A stretch of 64,000 nt of DNA from Novakomyces olei. Lineage: Eukaryota > Ascomycota > Novakomycetes > Novakomycetales > Novakomycetaceae. A program made the position numbers and the translations under genes. Numbering within the stretch: the stretch's first letter is position 1; each line of letters starts with the position of its first letter. Where the stretch lies: positions 248,001-312,000 of the forward strand of contig JADEYG010000015.1 of the NCBI GenBank assembly GCA_016906335.1, in the 5' to 3' direction. This document shows, piece after piece, positions 31,179 to 43,432 of this stretch. Under the pieces are notes generated by a model. The model was not told the origin of the DNA, did not search any database, and saw only the letters and a program-made list of their open reading frames with translations.

Positions 31179-31640
31179 ATGCCTCGCATTCACGACTTGT
31201 GCTCGCATTTACAAAATGCGGCGCGGGCGCGCAAAGCATTGACGCCTGTGCCTTCGAGTATGGCGAATCTCGGAGTCTGTCTTGAACTCTACCGGCAGGG
31301 TTTTCTCACGTCAATCCAGAGAGGAGACAAGGACGGGCCTGATGCTGCTTTTGTACCAACAACGCCAGCAAATATCGCATCGCGGCGCATTTGGGTCGGA
31401 TTAAAGTACCGCGATGCGTCTCCTGTACTCTCATCTTGCAGAGCTATTTCGACTCCGGGAGTAAAACGATGGGTCCCCTGCTCAGATCTGCGAGCTCTAC
31501 TTTCCGGGAACCGAGTACCTTACTTACCGCCCCTTCGTCCTGGAGAAATCATTGTCGTCAGCACGAGCCAGGGGATTATGGACGCTGCTCACGCAGTAGC
31601 ACTAAATACCGGCGGGCAGTTACTTTGCCGTGCTTATTAA
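31179..31640 (+). CDS. MRPS8: Mitochondrial small-subunit ribosomal protein uS8m
   Basis: A 153-aa protein of the uS8 family, in the fungal mitochondrial form. The N-terminal helix HDLCSHLQNAARARK, the first-domain turn LELYRQGFL and the C-terminal GEIIVVSTSQGIMDAAHAVALNTGG are the characteristic uS8 blocks; the ending GGQLLCRAY closes the fold. There is no intron. The N-terminus MPRIHDL is typical of fungal MRPS8, which is often imported without a long cleavable presequence. It is divergent from the acyl-CoA-binding protein gene. Confidence 0.92.
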   Translation: MPRIHDLCSHLQNAARARKALTPVPSSMANLGVCLELYRQGFLTSIQRGDKDGPDAAFVPTTPANIASRRIWVGLKYRDASPVLSSCRAISTPGVKRWVPCSDLRALLSGNRVPYLPPLRPGEIIVVSTSQGIMDAAHAVALNTGGQLLCRAY

Positions 31641-32289
31641 TTGGATACCATTGTGCATTAGAACCTGTGATCTTGCCCTATGCTTTTATCAAAAGGATCT
31701 TTTTTCAGCACTAGCGCACGTACAAATTAGCATACAAACAACCTGCACAATAGCAGGTGGCAGAATCAATAATCAAGATTAAATTAAAAAAATTAATTTA
31801 GATTAAATAAAAGATAAAATAAGAAAAGGTTATATAAAAAGAATAATTAAAAAAAAAAATAGATTAAAACAAGGTGTAAATGAAGCAGATGAAATGATTA
31901 ATGCACCGACGAGACTCGCGTTAAACCCTAAAGATTCATAAGTGGGCCTAAACTAGAAGATTATCCTACCACATAACAGACCAATGCTTGTTTTGTACAA
32001 AAACCTATCAAGACCAGTATTTACTAAATGTTTAAAGCTTCCTAACCAATGGCAAGTCTGTAGTGTGATTACACAAGGTCACCATTGACTAGTGCCGCTT
32101 CTCGATTATACACAGACATTTAATTACTATTGCTCTTCAACGATATAATTGATTGCCATATTCAAGTTCATTTGATATACATTTCTCATTTGCATCCTCA
32201 TTCATGATATCAAGAAGGATTACAAAACAAACATTAAGAATAAAATAATGATTAATAAAAAATCGATTATAATAGAGACACCAAATAAG
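31641..32289. other. Intergenic region between convergent genes
   Basis: AT-rich sequence between uS8m and the Cat8-like gene, with an A/T simple tract at 31770-31870. No gene is seen. Confidence 0.5.
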
Positions 32290-35200
32290 TCAAATAATAG
32301 TAGTCGGCAAGCAAGTCATTTGCTGCTGCAGAATACTGTCATTCCCCCCACTGCCAAACAGAGAGTCCAATCGCGATCGACGCTGCCTCTCGTTCTCCAA
32401 TAAATCACACTCTCCGCCAAAAATACTCTGCGTATCCAAATCACCTCCCTGTTCAGCGGCATACTCAATATGCTCCGTAAAAACTTCAGCCTGATGCTTT
32501 AACCCTATAGGCTCTGTCGACTTCATTGCACTATTCGTCTTTACATCAGCAGTAGGCGGACCCGATTTCACGAATGCGTCTGTCTCAGTATTTGTTAAAA
32601 ACATTGGATTGGATAATCTCCTCGGAGTGTCAATCTCCATCAGTGAATCTGCCTTTTCCAGATCATTTAGTTCAGGAACATTTGGGGTTGAAAGTGATGT
32701 AGGAAAACAGCAATTAAAATCCCCTCCGGCTCCGGCTACACTGACTTCGTCAAGCAGCGGAGTCTGATCAGTCGAGGGTGACGCCTGTGATCCGGCAGAC
32801 AGAGACGGCGGAGGGGGCAATTGCTCAACCGCCGAGCAAGATTCTCTGCCTCCCACGCCCTGGCCTTGACCGTTACTTACCCCCAGTTCATGTAACAAAT
32901 CGTGCCGGAGCTCGGGGACGATACCCGGCTGATCAGGTAAAATGGATGCAGCTCCACTGCCGCCATGGATACCCGTCTCGCTCCACTCACAGGGGTAAGG
33001 CGATCCGTCAGTGGCATAAGCAAAGACAAACGGGGCTGAAAAGTCTGAAGAAAGACCGTTGGCATTGCCGCGTACACTGCCTCTGTCCGTGCAGGGAGAA
33101 CCTAAAGCGCCAGAAGAACGTCCATGTTCATGACCATTATCCAATGCTGAATCCTGATCGAAAAAGACCGGGTCCCGAGGACTGAAATTCAGATTCCCAT
33201 GCCCACACTGGCCATCATACCCTAGTCTGTCGCCCACCATTGGCGAAAAAAGCGGGTCTTCAAACTTCAGAGTGACCCTTTCGCGGCCAATAAAGGACGA
33301 AGGCTGCCGATGACGAGTGTCTGATCTGGATGGCCACAAGGAGTGCCCGTTTGCCTCCTCCGACTCGTCAAATACGGATTCGTATCCGGTAAAAGGGACA
33401 CTCATCGGTGTCAAGCCATTGTTAAAATTCGTCTTGTTTTCATTGCTGCTATTTGCTCCAAGAGACGTAAATTTGACGTCTTTTCGGGGGAGATGAGAGC
33501 TGCGCCGCCTCGATACTGCTGATCTATCGTAAACAAGAGACGCTGTTGAGGCAGAGGGCGAGAGAGGGCGTTTGGATCCTCCACTGCTGATACTGTCCAA
33601 GGGCTTATTAATCTTTTGATTGGCAATAGACTGGGAACCAAACCTGCAAGTTTGCTGTTGCGGATCCGCACTGCCGGCTTCAAATTCATTGTAGTCAGAG
33701 CCACGGCCTTGGCTATTATTTGGTTGATCATTGCTTTGATTATTGTGATGGCGCTGTTGATGATGGTAATGGTGATGATGGTGGTGGTGGCGGCTATGAC
33801 GGGAGCTATGAGACGAAGTCTGTTTTATAGACTCCGACTCTGCCCGTTCCGACTTGGCCACTAAAAGGCCCATCAAGTCCGACATTATTGAAGCACGTCC
33901 AGCTATAAAATCGTTTTCCATGGCCAAGAAATGTAGCCGAGACGAAGCGTAATTCATGCCCTCGACCAGACGAGAATTAAGGCTGGTAAAGGCGTCCTCA
34001 GAGACTCCACAGTCCTCAAAGGAAAATGTGGGGCATTGAGAGACGGCGGACACCGATTTGCTTCCAGCCCTGGACTCTGCCGAATTGTGAGCAAAAGAGC
34101 CAGCTACAGTGGCAGCCCGATGTTGTGGACCCACAACTTGCATGCAGGTAAACGCCGCTACCAGACCAGACTGGTAAACCATATCGGACTCGCTCAAAAA
34201 GAAGCACCATTGCCCATAACTGCCATCGTCTGGCTCAACTGCCCTTTTCATTAAACTGAGGATTGCGGACGAGGCCTGGCCGATTGCCAACAGGGATTTG
34301 CGTGAGATTTCACTCGAAGGATCAGGGTGATTAACAACGATGCTCGTATATATCAACCGGCGAATATGGTGCCATATTAGAGCCAATGTAGTCTTCCTCT
34401 GGTTGATCGTACTGATTGCATGCTTGTTGGAAGAAGACAGTAGCTTCTCCACAAAGGCTACTGTCTCGTCCGTCAATGTCTCCTCCGGAATCTCGAATTT
34501 GCACTGGAACGGCAAATGCCTTCGCCAAACTTCAAGGCTGTCCAAAAGCGCTTGAACTACACTCGGACCAACGTTCAAGCTGGACTGGTAAAGGCGGAAG
34601 AGGATTGTCCATAGCACTTTGGCCGCACGGAATATAGACAGGGAGAAGGATATTGTTGTGGGCGAACCGGGTTGCGGTGCCAGAAAGCGGGTAGGCGTTA
34701 TATGCTCGTCGTCACTGCGCGTAAGCAACAAGATAAAAGATTGGGCAATGATTAATAATTAATTAAATGATTAAATGATTAAATGATTAAATGATTAAAT
34801 GATTAAATGATTAAATATGATTATACTCACATATCACTGGGGTACGGCACTTGCAATTCGCGTTCAGCAAAATGCTGAGGATGACCCTGATTAGCGGTTA
34901 TAAAGGTATCAATCGTGACAGTGATCCAAAACAAACGGCGTCTCATTTCCATTTCAAGAGGGCCGCGTTGGTGATTTGTATCGGCAGACGGCGGAACATG
35001 TAGGCCCAGTTCTCGGCACATATTCACAGCGTCACCGATTACACGGTAAAGCCGAGCGGGTCTGTCGCTAGCGGCAAGATTTAGGCACTGTAATAGATGG
35101 ATTTGAAGTGTTTCCATAGACGTTTTGTCTCTGGCTGCCTGAATGTAGAGGTAAGCACGTTGGAAAAGAGCCTCGTTTTCTTTGCTAGAAGCCTCGTCTT

Positions 35201-36358
35201 TACGCTGTGTTCCAATCGCCATGACCAGGAAAAGTTGAGCCAGCCAAGTAGGGTCTGTGTCGCGTCTTTTGAAGAGATTACCATTCTCACCATTTTCATC
35301 AATAGAGTCGTAGTGGGCATTATACTTTTCCATGAATGATGGTTTGTGTAGAATAGGGAGTAACGCATTCCACCTATCAAAATACTGAGTGATTAAAGCA
35401 TCCGCCAGAGCTTTCGGAGGCAGCTCACGATGCGCTGATGTCCGCAAAGCTACGTTGCGAGAAGAAGGGGAAGGAAACAGATGCTTTTCAATGCCCAAAG
35501 TGCAGCCAAACTCCTGCTTAATGTACGCTGAGAGCCGTAGATGCACATCACAGCCGGATGACGGGCCGATATAAATCGTCTGCTCACCCGGCATATTTAT
35601 GGCAGAGTCGATAGACCACTGCTGCTCGTTGCTCTTGTGAGACTCGGTCTCCGAGAATTCCCGACTGTTGCTGGAACCGCTGCGGATATGAGTTGAGGCA
35701 GTAGGAACAGGCAGATCAATGCTATCCTCGGATTTGACACTCGACGCCACTCCGACTGGAGCATTATTCCCACTAAAAGCATTATTCCCACTAGAAGCCT
35801 CGTGGTTTGCTCCGCTTCCGCCATTAAGTATCCGCGTTTCACGTAAACAGGCTTCCAGTTCCCGTACACGGTTCTCTAACGTTTCCGTATAACCGCGTGG
35901 AAACGCGCGACGCGTTAATTTGTCCGAGACACGGCATTCGAAGCCGACGCCAGAGCACTGAGAGCACTATTTATTAGTTTGCTTTTGCCACTGACTAGAG
36001 ATATGTGTAAGGCACGTACCTGAGGTCTTTTGCCATCGCACTTGATTTTTTTGCTTCGGCATCGGTCGCAACTACAAGTTTAGCAAAGTTTCTAAAAAGT
36101 GTTTTTTTCGATAGGGCTGTGCTTGCACGCGACAGGGAAAACGACAAGCCAAAATTTTGGGAGCCGCAGGGGCGATCGCCACCGGTGCGTATATATTTTT
36201 TCTATACAAGACAATGAAACAAAAACAGGACAGACACGGGTGGGAAAAAAAAACCGGAAAAAAAGAGGAGCAAAGGAGAAGAGCACTCACGCTTGAGATA
36301 TACGGCCAATGTTATTGTCATTGCTGATTATTCGCCACGACTGCGACCCGTCCGGCAT
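32290..36358 (-). CDS. Cat8/FacB-like Zn2Cys6 transcriptional activator, four exons
   Basis: A binuclear zinc-cluster regulator, most like Cat8 and FacB, which activate gluconeogenic, glyoxylate and acetate-utilisation genes. Exons 36358-36291, 36071-36020, 35966-34831 and 34714-32290 yield 1226 aa. The six cluster cysteines C24, C27, C34, C41, C44 and C51 span three exons (ACDRCRSKKIKCDGKRPQ, then CSQCSGVGFEC). The linker SDKLTRRAFPRGYTETLENRVRELE is the Cat8/FacB signature with its dimer coiled coil. A fungal-specific factor domain occupies about residues 190-480. The Ser/Asn-rich tail includes a His-rich stretch near 33.76 kb. The acceptor AAATAG at 35967 is chosen over a CAG 6 nt downstream because it restores the fifth cysteine. 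Intron 3 has an ATTAAATG repeat. Confidence 0.92.
34762..34814. repeat. 8-bp tandem repeat ATTAAATG in the Cat8-like intron
   Basis: Nearly seven perfect 8-bp units lie inside intron 3 (34715-34830) of the regulator gene. Confidence 0.85.
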
Positions 36359-38395
36359 GTTTTGCAGGCACAGACGATCAAAGCTGTGTATTATAGAGAG
36401 TGTGGGGTTAAGCGGGGCGGAAGATTATATTTAAAGGAGATTATGTCCTTCATAAAATAATAAACTATGATGGGAATGAAAACACAAGCGATCGCCTAAA
36501 ACGTCGACCCAAGTAATTAATACAAGTAAGTGTATTGAGTAATTATCGTGATTAAAATAGTTTTCATAAAAAGAGTAGAACGGTCTGAACAATTATTATA
36601 TTTGGATAGCGAGAGTGGTATTGTTATTGCAGAAAAATTGCAATTGCTAATGGAATGTGCTTAAAAGGTCTATAAGCAATATTTGAAAATCTAGTCGATG
36701 CTCATATTCCAATGCGCACAATATTTGTCTTGTGTGGAGAGAAATTTAAGAGTGCACGCGTACAATAAACGCTGTTCCTGCTTGTGGGGAAAAGGCCGGG
36801 ACCGGTCGGGAACGAAAAAGAATTTGAAAATTACTCGAGATAACGCATTCGTTATTCACGATAAGCAAGCAATCGTATAGCCTAAGAATTCAATTGAATA
36901 CACAAAGACAAAGCGAGTGGGAAAAAGTGTACATTGCTCCGGCGAGGGTTTAATTAGTGTATTGTTTGGAAAGGAATAAACTGCAAAGAATCGCGGGCCA
37001 GACCCGGATCGACGGTTTTGACCAAAAGGGGTTGGCGTGCGATAAACAGTATACAAGTATTTTGTAGAATCGTGCTTCTATGCGAAGAACGAGCTTATTA
37101 CATATGAGATAATGCGATATTAATTATTGGTCGTAAATGGATGAAGTCCCAAGGGCCTTGTATCGACCGTTTGCCTGATTGGGCTGTCTGCAAAAGATAG
37201 TCCTATCAGGAGACGCGCTGCATCATCAAGGGTCTAATTTGCATCAGTGATAAGCAACTTTAGAAGGCAGCAGTAGCTGGCAACTTGGGAATATTGGGAA
37301 CAGGGAGCCGGGTTGACAGGGCGCTAAGACTTGACAAGTAATGCTATCTGCCACCACGAAAGAGTGAATGAAATGAATGGTCCCTGCCGCCCTGGAGCAA
37401 TGTGCTCGCTCTGGCTGTCTGACCTTTTATGAAACGCAAGGTAAATAAATTAAATTTAATATACCATCCACAAAGCCTTGATTGAAAGCATTTAATATTT
37501 CTAGTAGGGTTTAACCTATTTCCCAGCTTACAATAACCCAAATATGGTTTATTCCCCCTGTTGCACGTCGAGTTCCATAACATCCCTTTAAATTAATTGT
37601 TCAAGTGGCTACGGGACGAAGAAAGGCGCCTTCTTTATTGTACAGCGGTACATAAATTGGCCGACTGTGCTCATAATCCCACACAGATTTGACACATAAT
37701 TTTGATATTAATTTCAGTTTGAAAACAGCAACTGCCGTTCGCCGGTAGCCTCTTCATTATCCTCCCAAGGACACCACTATACTGCCTTGTCTTACATGGA
37801 TAGGCTGATTTTTTGAACATTTTACGCTTGGGAACATTAAAAAAGCTAAAACACAAAGTAAGTCAGGGTTTATACATTGCGCGTACAACGCGTATACAAC
37901 GAGCCGAGCGGGCGATAATATGTATAAAGAGACGCATCTTTCTGGATCATACAGGAACGTTGCTGTGAAGAGATCGACGTCAACGATAGATACTACTGCC
38001 GCTGACAGACAAGGTACATCTAAATGCGCTTGGTCATAAAACTATATCCGGTCTAATATTGTACGATCGAAGAGATAAGCTTTTTGTGATCGCAGTACGC
38101 GATGAGAACAGCTAAAGTAAGATTTTCATATATAAGGTATCTATAAAATCAACATTTGACTTGCAATAGCACCGGAAAAATGTATCACCCAAGAACGAAT
38201 AGGATAATTCGTACTCCGTAGAAATAAGAATTTATAAATAAAATAAAGTGTACGACAACGATGATCTAATAAATTAATATATGGTAGAGAATAAAATTCA
38301 AAAAAAAGCAAGAGCTTATCAGGTTACAACAGCCCAAACCTTATTACCTACGGCCGATCGCCTTGAGCGGCAGCCGTGTGTGCGTCTGTAGAGCA
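36359..38395. other. Long divergent intergenic region, Cat8-like / Prm10-like
   Basis: Two kilobases lie between the two start codons, among the longest gene-free stretches in the window. No RNA gene, repeat family or recognisable frame was found. It probably holds the promoters of a regulated transcription factor and a membrane protein. Confidence 0.5.
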
Positions 38396-41300
38396 ATGGC
38401 AGACGCACCCGGCAAACCTGCTTTTACGAATCCTGAGGCGGATAGTTCGGCATCAACGCCAGCATCAAATACGCCCTCAGGAGGACTTGGCACTCCTGTA
38501 GGCAACGGATCTCCACGTCTTGCCCCCTCACCCCACCATTCCTCGTCACGTTTAGCTGTCCCGTCTTCGCTAGGCACTGGCCGTAATCGCCGAGTCGGAA
38601 ATCGTGTTCATTTCGGAGAAACGAGCCGTTCGAGTCCGCCTGTCTCAGCGGCAGCTAGCACAGTTGATGTGGCTGATACAGATCCTTCTGTTCGGGACAG
38701 CCCCTCTCTGTTCGCCCGGCGCCTTTCCAATTCTTCTCTGCAAAGTGCTTCCTCAATGGGCGGGATCAACCAAGCACCGAGCTTCTCCTCCACTACGCCT
38801 TTCTTCATAGAGGAGCAGGATGAAGATGAAGATGAACGGGACGCTGAGGATGAAAAAGCGGCTACGCGTGGAACTCTGCCACAGCCTCCACCAGCAGCGG
38901 CAGGAGCAGCTCCGTCTTACACTGGGCCATCGGCAAATAATAGCAATAGCAACAGCAACAGCAATAGCAACAGCGGCAGTTTTCTAAAAGTCCCCAGCCT
39001 GGACGCATCGACGCTGGCCCAGCGAAGAAACGCGTCTGATATCCCTCTTTTAAACCTCCCACCCAACGCTTATCGGGCCGCATCGGCTCCAACAACGCCC
39101 ACTAACGGGACCGGCAGTGGGGATCTGAGGGGAACCCGGGGCAGTGGATACTTTACAGAACAGGATTTAGAGAAACTAAGGGACGATGATGAAGTAAATA
39201 ACAGCAACGCCAATGGAAACAATGAAGACAAAGAGACTCCACCACGGAGTCGGTTCGGATCAACTGAGGCCTTACACAAATTGGCCTACCGGCTCGTTCG
39301 TGCTCATACAAAGCAATTATTCGGAAGTGAGAGGACCGGTGGATCTTCGGGGGAGGCGACACCGAACCAGAGTAGTGTAGATTTGCATTTACTCGGCCAG
39401 ATACATCAGCAGCAACAGCAGCTGCAGAAGAATGAACGTCGGCTAATGCAGAAGCTTGGTGGCCACAGACATAAAAGAGGAGAAGGCTCCCTGCAAAGTT
39501 TCCCCTCCAGTACGACATTGAACGATGAGTATTATGAAGACCAAGGCCGGGTAAACGACTCTTCCTACCGTGGAGGCGTATTGGGCTCGTTGCTTAAGCT
39601 TTACAGCAATCCACAGTCGATTTATGCTCATAAACAGGCACCCAAGGAGTCTTATGCAAATGCTACTACTCCGCCTGCTTATGGACGCCGCTCTCGAATT
39701 TATCACAACCATCGCCATTCTTCTTCAGCCACGTCTTTGTCAAATCTGGTAGCCTCGTCTTCCAGTACGTTTCTTGCCCCGGGAATTCATACTGCATCGG
39801 CAGAGAACAGTGCCACTGATCTAACGAGTCTGCTACGTGGACAAGAGGGCGGCAATGGCAACAACAATGGCAACAATAACAACAACAATCATGGAGAAGG
39901 ACCAGGGACGCCTGGTATTGGAGGCAATCCTCGGAGCAAAAGACCCTTCTTTAAGAAACCAGGGCAGTTAAATCTCCCATTTATTCGTCCCCGGCTCGAA
40001 GACGAGCTGCGTGTGACTGCGCATGTGGCCGATATCTTGCAGAGACAACGGTTTGTGATGAAAATGTGTCGTGTTCTTATGCTCTACGGTGCTCCTACTC
40101 ACCGTTTGGAAGAGTACCTGGTCCGAATGTGCCGGATTCTGGGCTTGGACGGTCAGTTTCTTTATATGCCCGGGGCCATGTTGGTCTCCTTTGGCGATGT
40201 TACAACGCACACTTCAGACATGCATATTGTTCGCTCACCACAAGGTATCGACTTGGGAAAGTTACAGCACGTTTTCGATGTTTACAAGTCAGTTGTGCAT
40301 GACTATGTCGGGGTCGAAGATGCACAAAAAGCCTTGGATGAAATTGTGAACAGAAAACCTTATTTCCGAGTCTGGATTGTTGTTCTTTTCCACGGCATTG
40401 CGGCAGCTACCGTTGGGCCGATTGCCTTTGGAGGACAGTGGATCGATATGCCGGTATCGTTTGCCAATGGACTCGTTGTCGGCACGTTGCAGCAAGTAGT
40501 TGCCCCCCGATCCTCGAATTACGTAAATATCTTTGAAGTTACTGCTACTATCATTACATCATTCATTTCACGGGGCATGGGCTCGATTCGGTGGGGGCAG
40601 GGCGCAGATGGCGCAGCGCAGTACCTTTTCTGCTATTCTAATATGGCTCAGGCGGCTATCGCTCTTATCCTGCCAGGTTATATTGTACTCTGTGGTGCTC
40701 TGGAACTGCAATCAAAGAATTTAGTGGCCGGTAGTGTGCGTCTATTTTATGCTGTAATCTACTCTCTGTTTTTGGGCTTTGGGATTCTTATTGGCTCTGC
40801 GATTTTTGGGTTGCTGTACTCAGACGCAAGCCAAGCGCTTACGTGTCGCGCGTCGGTGCCGCCAATATGGAGAATTTTGCTGATTCCTATTTTTACATTA
40901 TGGTAAGCTAATATATCGAATAATATTCTATTTATTATTATTTATTATTTATTATTATTTATTATTTATTATTATTATTATTTATTAATTTATCATTACC
41001 ATACTAATTCCAGTTTGATGATTGTGAACCAGGCACGGCCTCGGCAATGGCCGATTATGATGATAATCGCAGCGGCGGGGTACACGGTCAATTACTTTTC
41101 AAACAAACGGTTTGGCGTTGCTCAAGTCTCAAACGCTTTGGGTGCACTTTGCCTTGGCTTGCTAGGCAATGCGTACTCCCGCCTCGGTGCTCGATTGCCC
41201 TGGACAAAGAGCAATCATTTGGCTTTTGCAGCCATGCTTCCAGGCGTGTTTGTACAGGTGCCTTCTGGACTGGCAGCTCAAGGCGGGTTGCAGTCGGGCA

Positions 41301-41500
41301 TTAAATTGGCTATACAAATTGTGCAGTACACCAAAACGGGGAACTCGACCGATGCACCGGGCTCAGATAGCGGCAACGAGATTTTACAGTTTGGATTCAA
41401 CATGATTGAAGTGTCCATTGGCATCGCTGTTGGTCTCTTTCTGGCCGCTCTTATTGTTTATCCTATGGGCAAGAAAAGGAGCGGTCTTTTTGCATTCTAG
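38396..41500 (+). CDS. Prm10/ThrE-type (threonine/serine exporter-like) membrane protein, two exons
   Basis: A membrane protein of the ThrE / pheromone-regulated Prm10 family. Exons 38396-40902 and 41014-41500 give 997 aa. Residues 1-530 look disordered: Ser/Pro-rich, with an Asn-Ser repeat near 38940-38980, a poly-Gln patch and an Asn-rich patch. The conserved domain begins at about 545 with ADILQRQRFVMKMCRVLMLYGAPTHR, followed by the cytosolic half and about ten membrane segments. The C-terminal half on exon 2 has GYTVNYFSNKRFG and VQVPSGLAAQGG. The intron is AT-rich simple sequence. Bacterial relatives export threonine; fungal substrates are not established. The start is the ATG at 38396. 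Confidence 0.87.
38936..38980. repeat. AGCAAC/AGCAAT coding microsatellite
   Basis: In-frame AATAGCAACAGC units encode an alternating Asn-Ser run in the disordered N-terminal region of the Prm10-like protein. Confidence 0.8.
40921..41000. repeat. TTATTATT simple repeat in the Prm10-like intron
   Basis: Nearly the whole 111-nt intron (40903-41013) consists of TATTATTTATT units before its TACTAATTCCAG acceptor end. Confidence 0.8.
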
Positions 41501-41639
41501 TATAGATCATTTTTTGGGATTTAGATATATTGTTTTTTTTTTGTTCATAATGTTTCTCATACTCGGTCCGATTCAATTGTTTATTTTATGATTACTTTGT
41601 TTGTTTTTCACAGATTATTGCGCAGTTTGCACTTACAGA

Positions 41640-41808
41640 ATGGATAATGAGGAGGAAACGGATGAGGCCGCATATTTAGATCGTTTCGCAAGGTTTGTAT
41701 AGACATGATCGTGTTTAAACGATAATTCAAGTTTCGCATTTGAACATTTATCCACCCAGATCATTACTGAAGCAATACAGCAATTTCAGAGAGCCGATTT
41801 CCGAATAG
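41640..41808 (+). CDS. Possible 33-aa spliced micro-ORF, unrecognised
   Basis: ATG at 41640 opens 41640-41692, a 67-nt GT-AG intron follows, and 41760-41808 closes with TAG. The product would be an acidic then helical peptide (MDNEEETDEAAYLDRFA, then RSLLKQYSNFREPISE). I do not recognise it. The residue pattern looks protein-like rather than random. It could be a conserved micropeptide, an upstream ORF of the GGPP synthase mRNA, or chance. It sits 139 bp after the Prm10-like stop. Confidence 0.3.
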
Positions 41809-41884
41809 AAGCGTCCATGTGGCGTGATGGCAAGACCCCTTCTATCGGCTGCCAGAATTATATGGCTCTAGTCAATAGTGTCAT

Positions 41885-41899
41885 AACCCTAACCCTAAC
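41885..41899. promoter_or_regulatory. Telobox in the GGPP synthase upstream region
   Basis: AACCCTAACCCTAAC, two and a half telomere-type units, lies 150 bp upstream of the synthase start codon. It could bind a Tbf1- or Myb-telobox-type factor; function is inferred. Confidence 0.5.
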
Positions 41900-42048
41900 G
41901 CCTGCAGTGTACTCTTACGTATTTTCCTTCCATTATCTTTCATATTATAATAAATGCAAACTAAATTATGTAATCGTCCAGGCCTTGTCGCCTTGTGATC
42001 GGCCCCACGTGAGAGTCGGAATCGCAAACTCACGATTCCGGTCTTCGG

Positions 42049-43432
42049 ATGGAGAAACCCTTCACCAGAGACAAACACAATGGTCAAACGGAAGCTGTAC
42101 GAGAATTGTCGATACCGTTTGCGTCTGGCTCAGCAAGTTACCATACAGTTTCCGAAGAATCACGTGAAAGTGGGATTGGCTCGGTTGACGAAGGAATGAA
42201 AATCAAACGGGATGCAGTACTGGCTCCTTTCTATTACCTGACTGCTCTGCCAACAAAGGCAATTCGTCAGCAGCTCTTGGATGCTTTTAATGTGTGGATC
42301 CAATTGGATATGACCGATTTGGATATTGTGAAGGGTGTTGTATCCGATCTTCATACGGCTTCGCTTTTAATCGACGATGTTGAAGATGCATCGCCCTTGA
42401 GACGAGGTGCACCAGCTGCTCACATGCGGTTTGGGACGGCTGCCACTGTAAATGCCGGGAATATGGTGTATTTTACCAGCTTACAAGCTCTACTGCGCAC
42501 AAGACCAAACTCGCTTTGTGCTAGTATTTTTACGGGTAATATTGCAAGAGATGTTTAAAGATGCACACTGGAAGGAATATTAATTGGAAAAGAGCAACTG
42601 CTCAGATTTTCAATGCAGACAAAACAGCGATGCTAACTATGTACAGATGAAATGGTGGAACTACACTTGGGTCAGGGACTGGAGATATATTGGCGAGATA
42701 ACAAGCGCTGCCCGACACAGGCCGAATATATTTCTATGAGCATTGCAAGTAGGGATTCCTGTCTTGGCCTCATTTGTTTGGCTTTTGTTGCTCTTCATTT
42801 TAATTTACTATATGATCTTGTTTTCTGCTTTCGATACTGACCGTTTCCAAGAGACAGGAGGGCTATTACGTATGGCTGTACGATTAATGTTAGAATTACG
42901 CGCGAGCTCAAATGCGGGTGTTACAAAGCTGATGGACGGCGATCAAGTGATACTGTTATCCGAAAACTTTGGAAGTTATTTCCAAATACGTGATGATTTA
43001 CTCAATTTGACTTCGGCAGAGGTACCTCTTTTTAATGCCTTTGAATTTAAAATTTACATTGCATTTTCTAAATGATTTACATAATAGTACACGAAGCAAA
43101 AAGGCTTTTGTGAGGATATCACGGAAGGAAAGTATTCCTTCCCTAGTGTTTATATGCTACAGGAGCCTGACGTACCCTATCAAAGCAAACTGCGATTTTC
43201 TGGTAAAACCGGTTTGTGCACATCATAAAGCTGATTGATAGAAATATTGCATTCGAGAACGTCAAGTTTGGAAACGTTACATGAGGCACAGAAATTACTT
43301 GAGGCCACAGGGGCGTTAAGCCATACAATGTCTGTTTTGCAAACAGCCGAGCAAAATTTGAATAAGCTTCTGGATGGTTTACCCGCGAATAAGGCAATGC
43401 GAAATGTTTTGGCACGATTAAAGACAAATTGA
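42049..43432 (+). CDS. BTS1: Geranylgeranyl diphosphate synthase, five exons
   Basis: This trans-prenyltransferase condenses farnesyl diphosphate with isopentenyl diphosphate to make GGPP for protein prenylation. Exons 42049-42535, 42647-42748, 42852-43021, 43088-43202 and 43242-43432 give 354 aa. The first Asp-rich motif DDVED (109-113) lies in [25 protein letters not shown] and [13 protein letters not shown] follow, and the second Asp-rich motif is FQIRDDLLN (D244-D245), then [15 protein letters not shown]. The C-terminal helices are divergent. The first 45 residues are not conserved, so the start is less sure. Introns are 39-111 nt. The Skt5-like protein nearby ends in a CaaX box, but CTIM favours farnesylation, so no direct link is implied. 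Confidence 0.92.

Larger units (their letters stand above)
41501..42048. other. Gap between Prm10-like and GGPP synthase genes
   Basis: Contains a possible 33-codon spliced frame (41640-41808) and a telobox AACCCTAACCCTAAC at 41885-41899. It otherwise represents the promoter and leader of the synthase gene. Confidence 0.45.
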
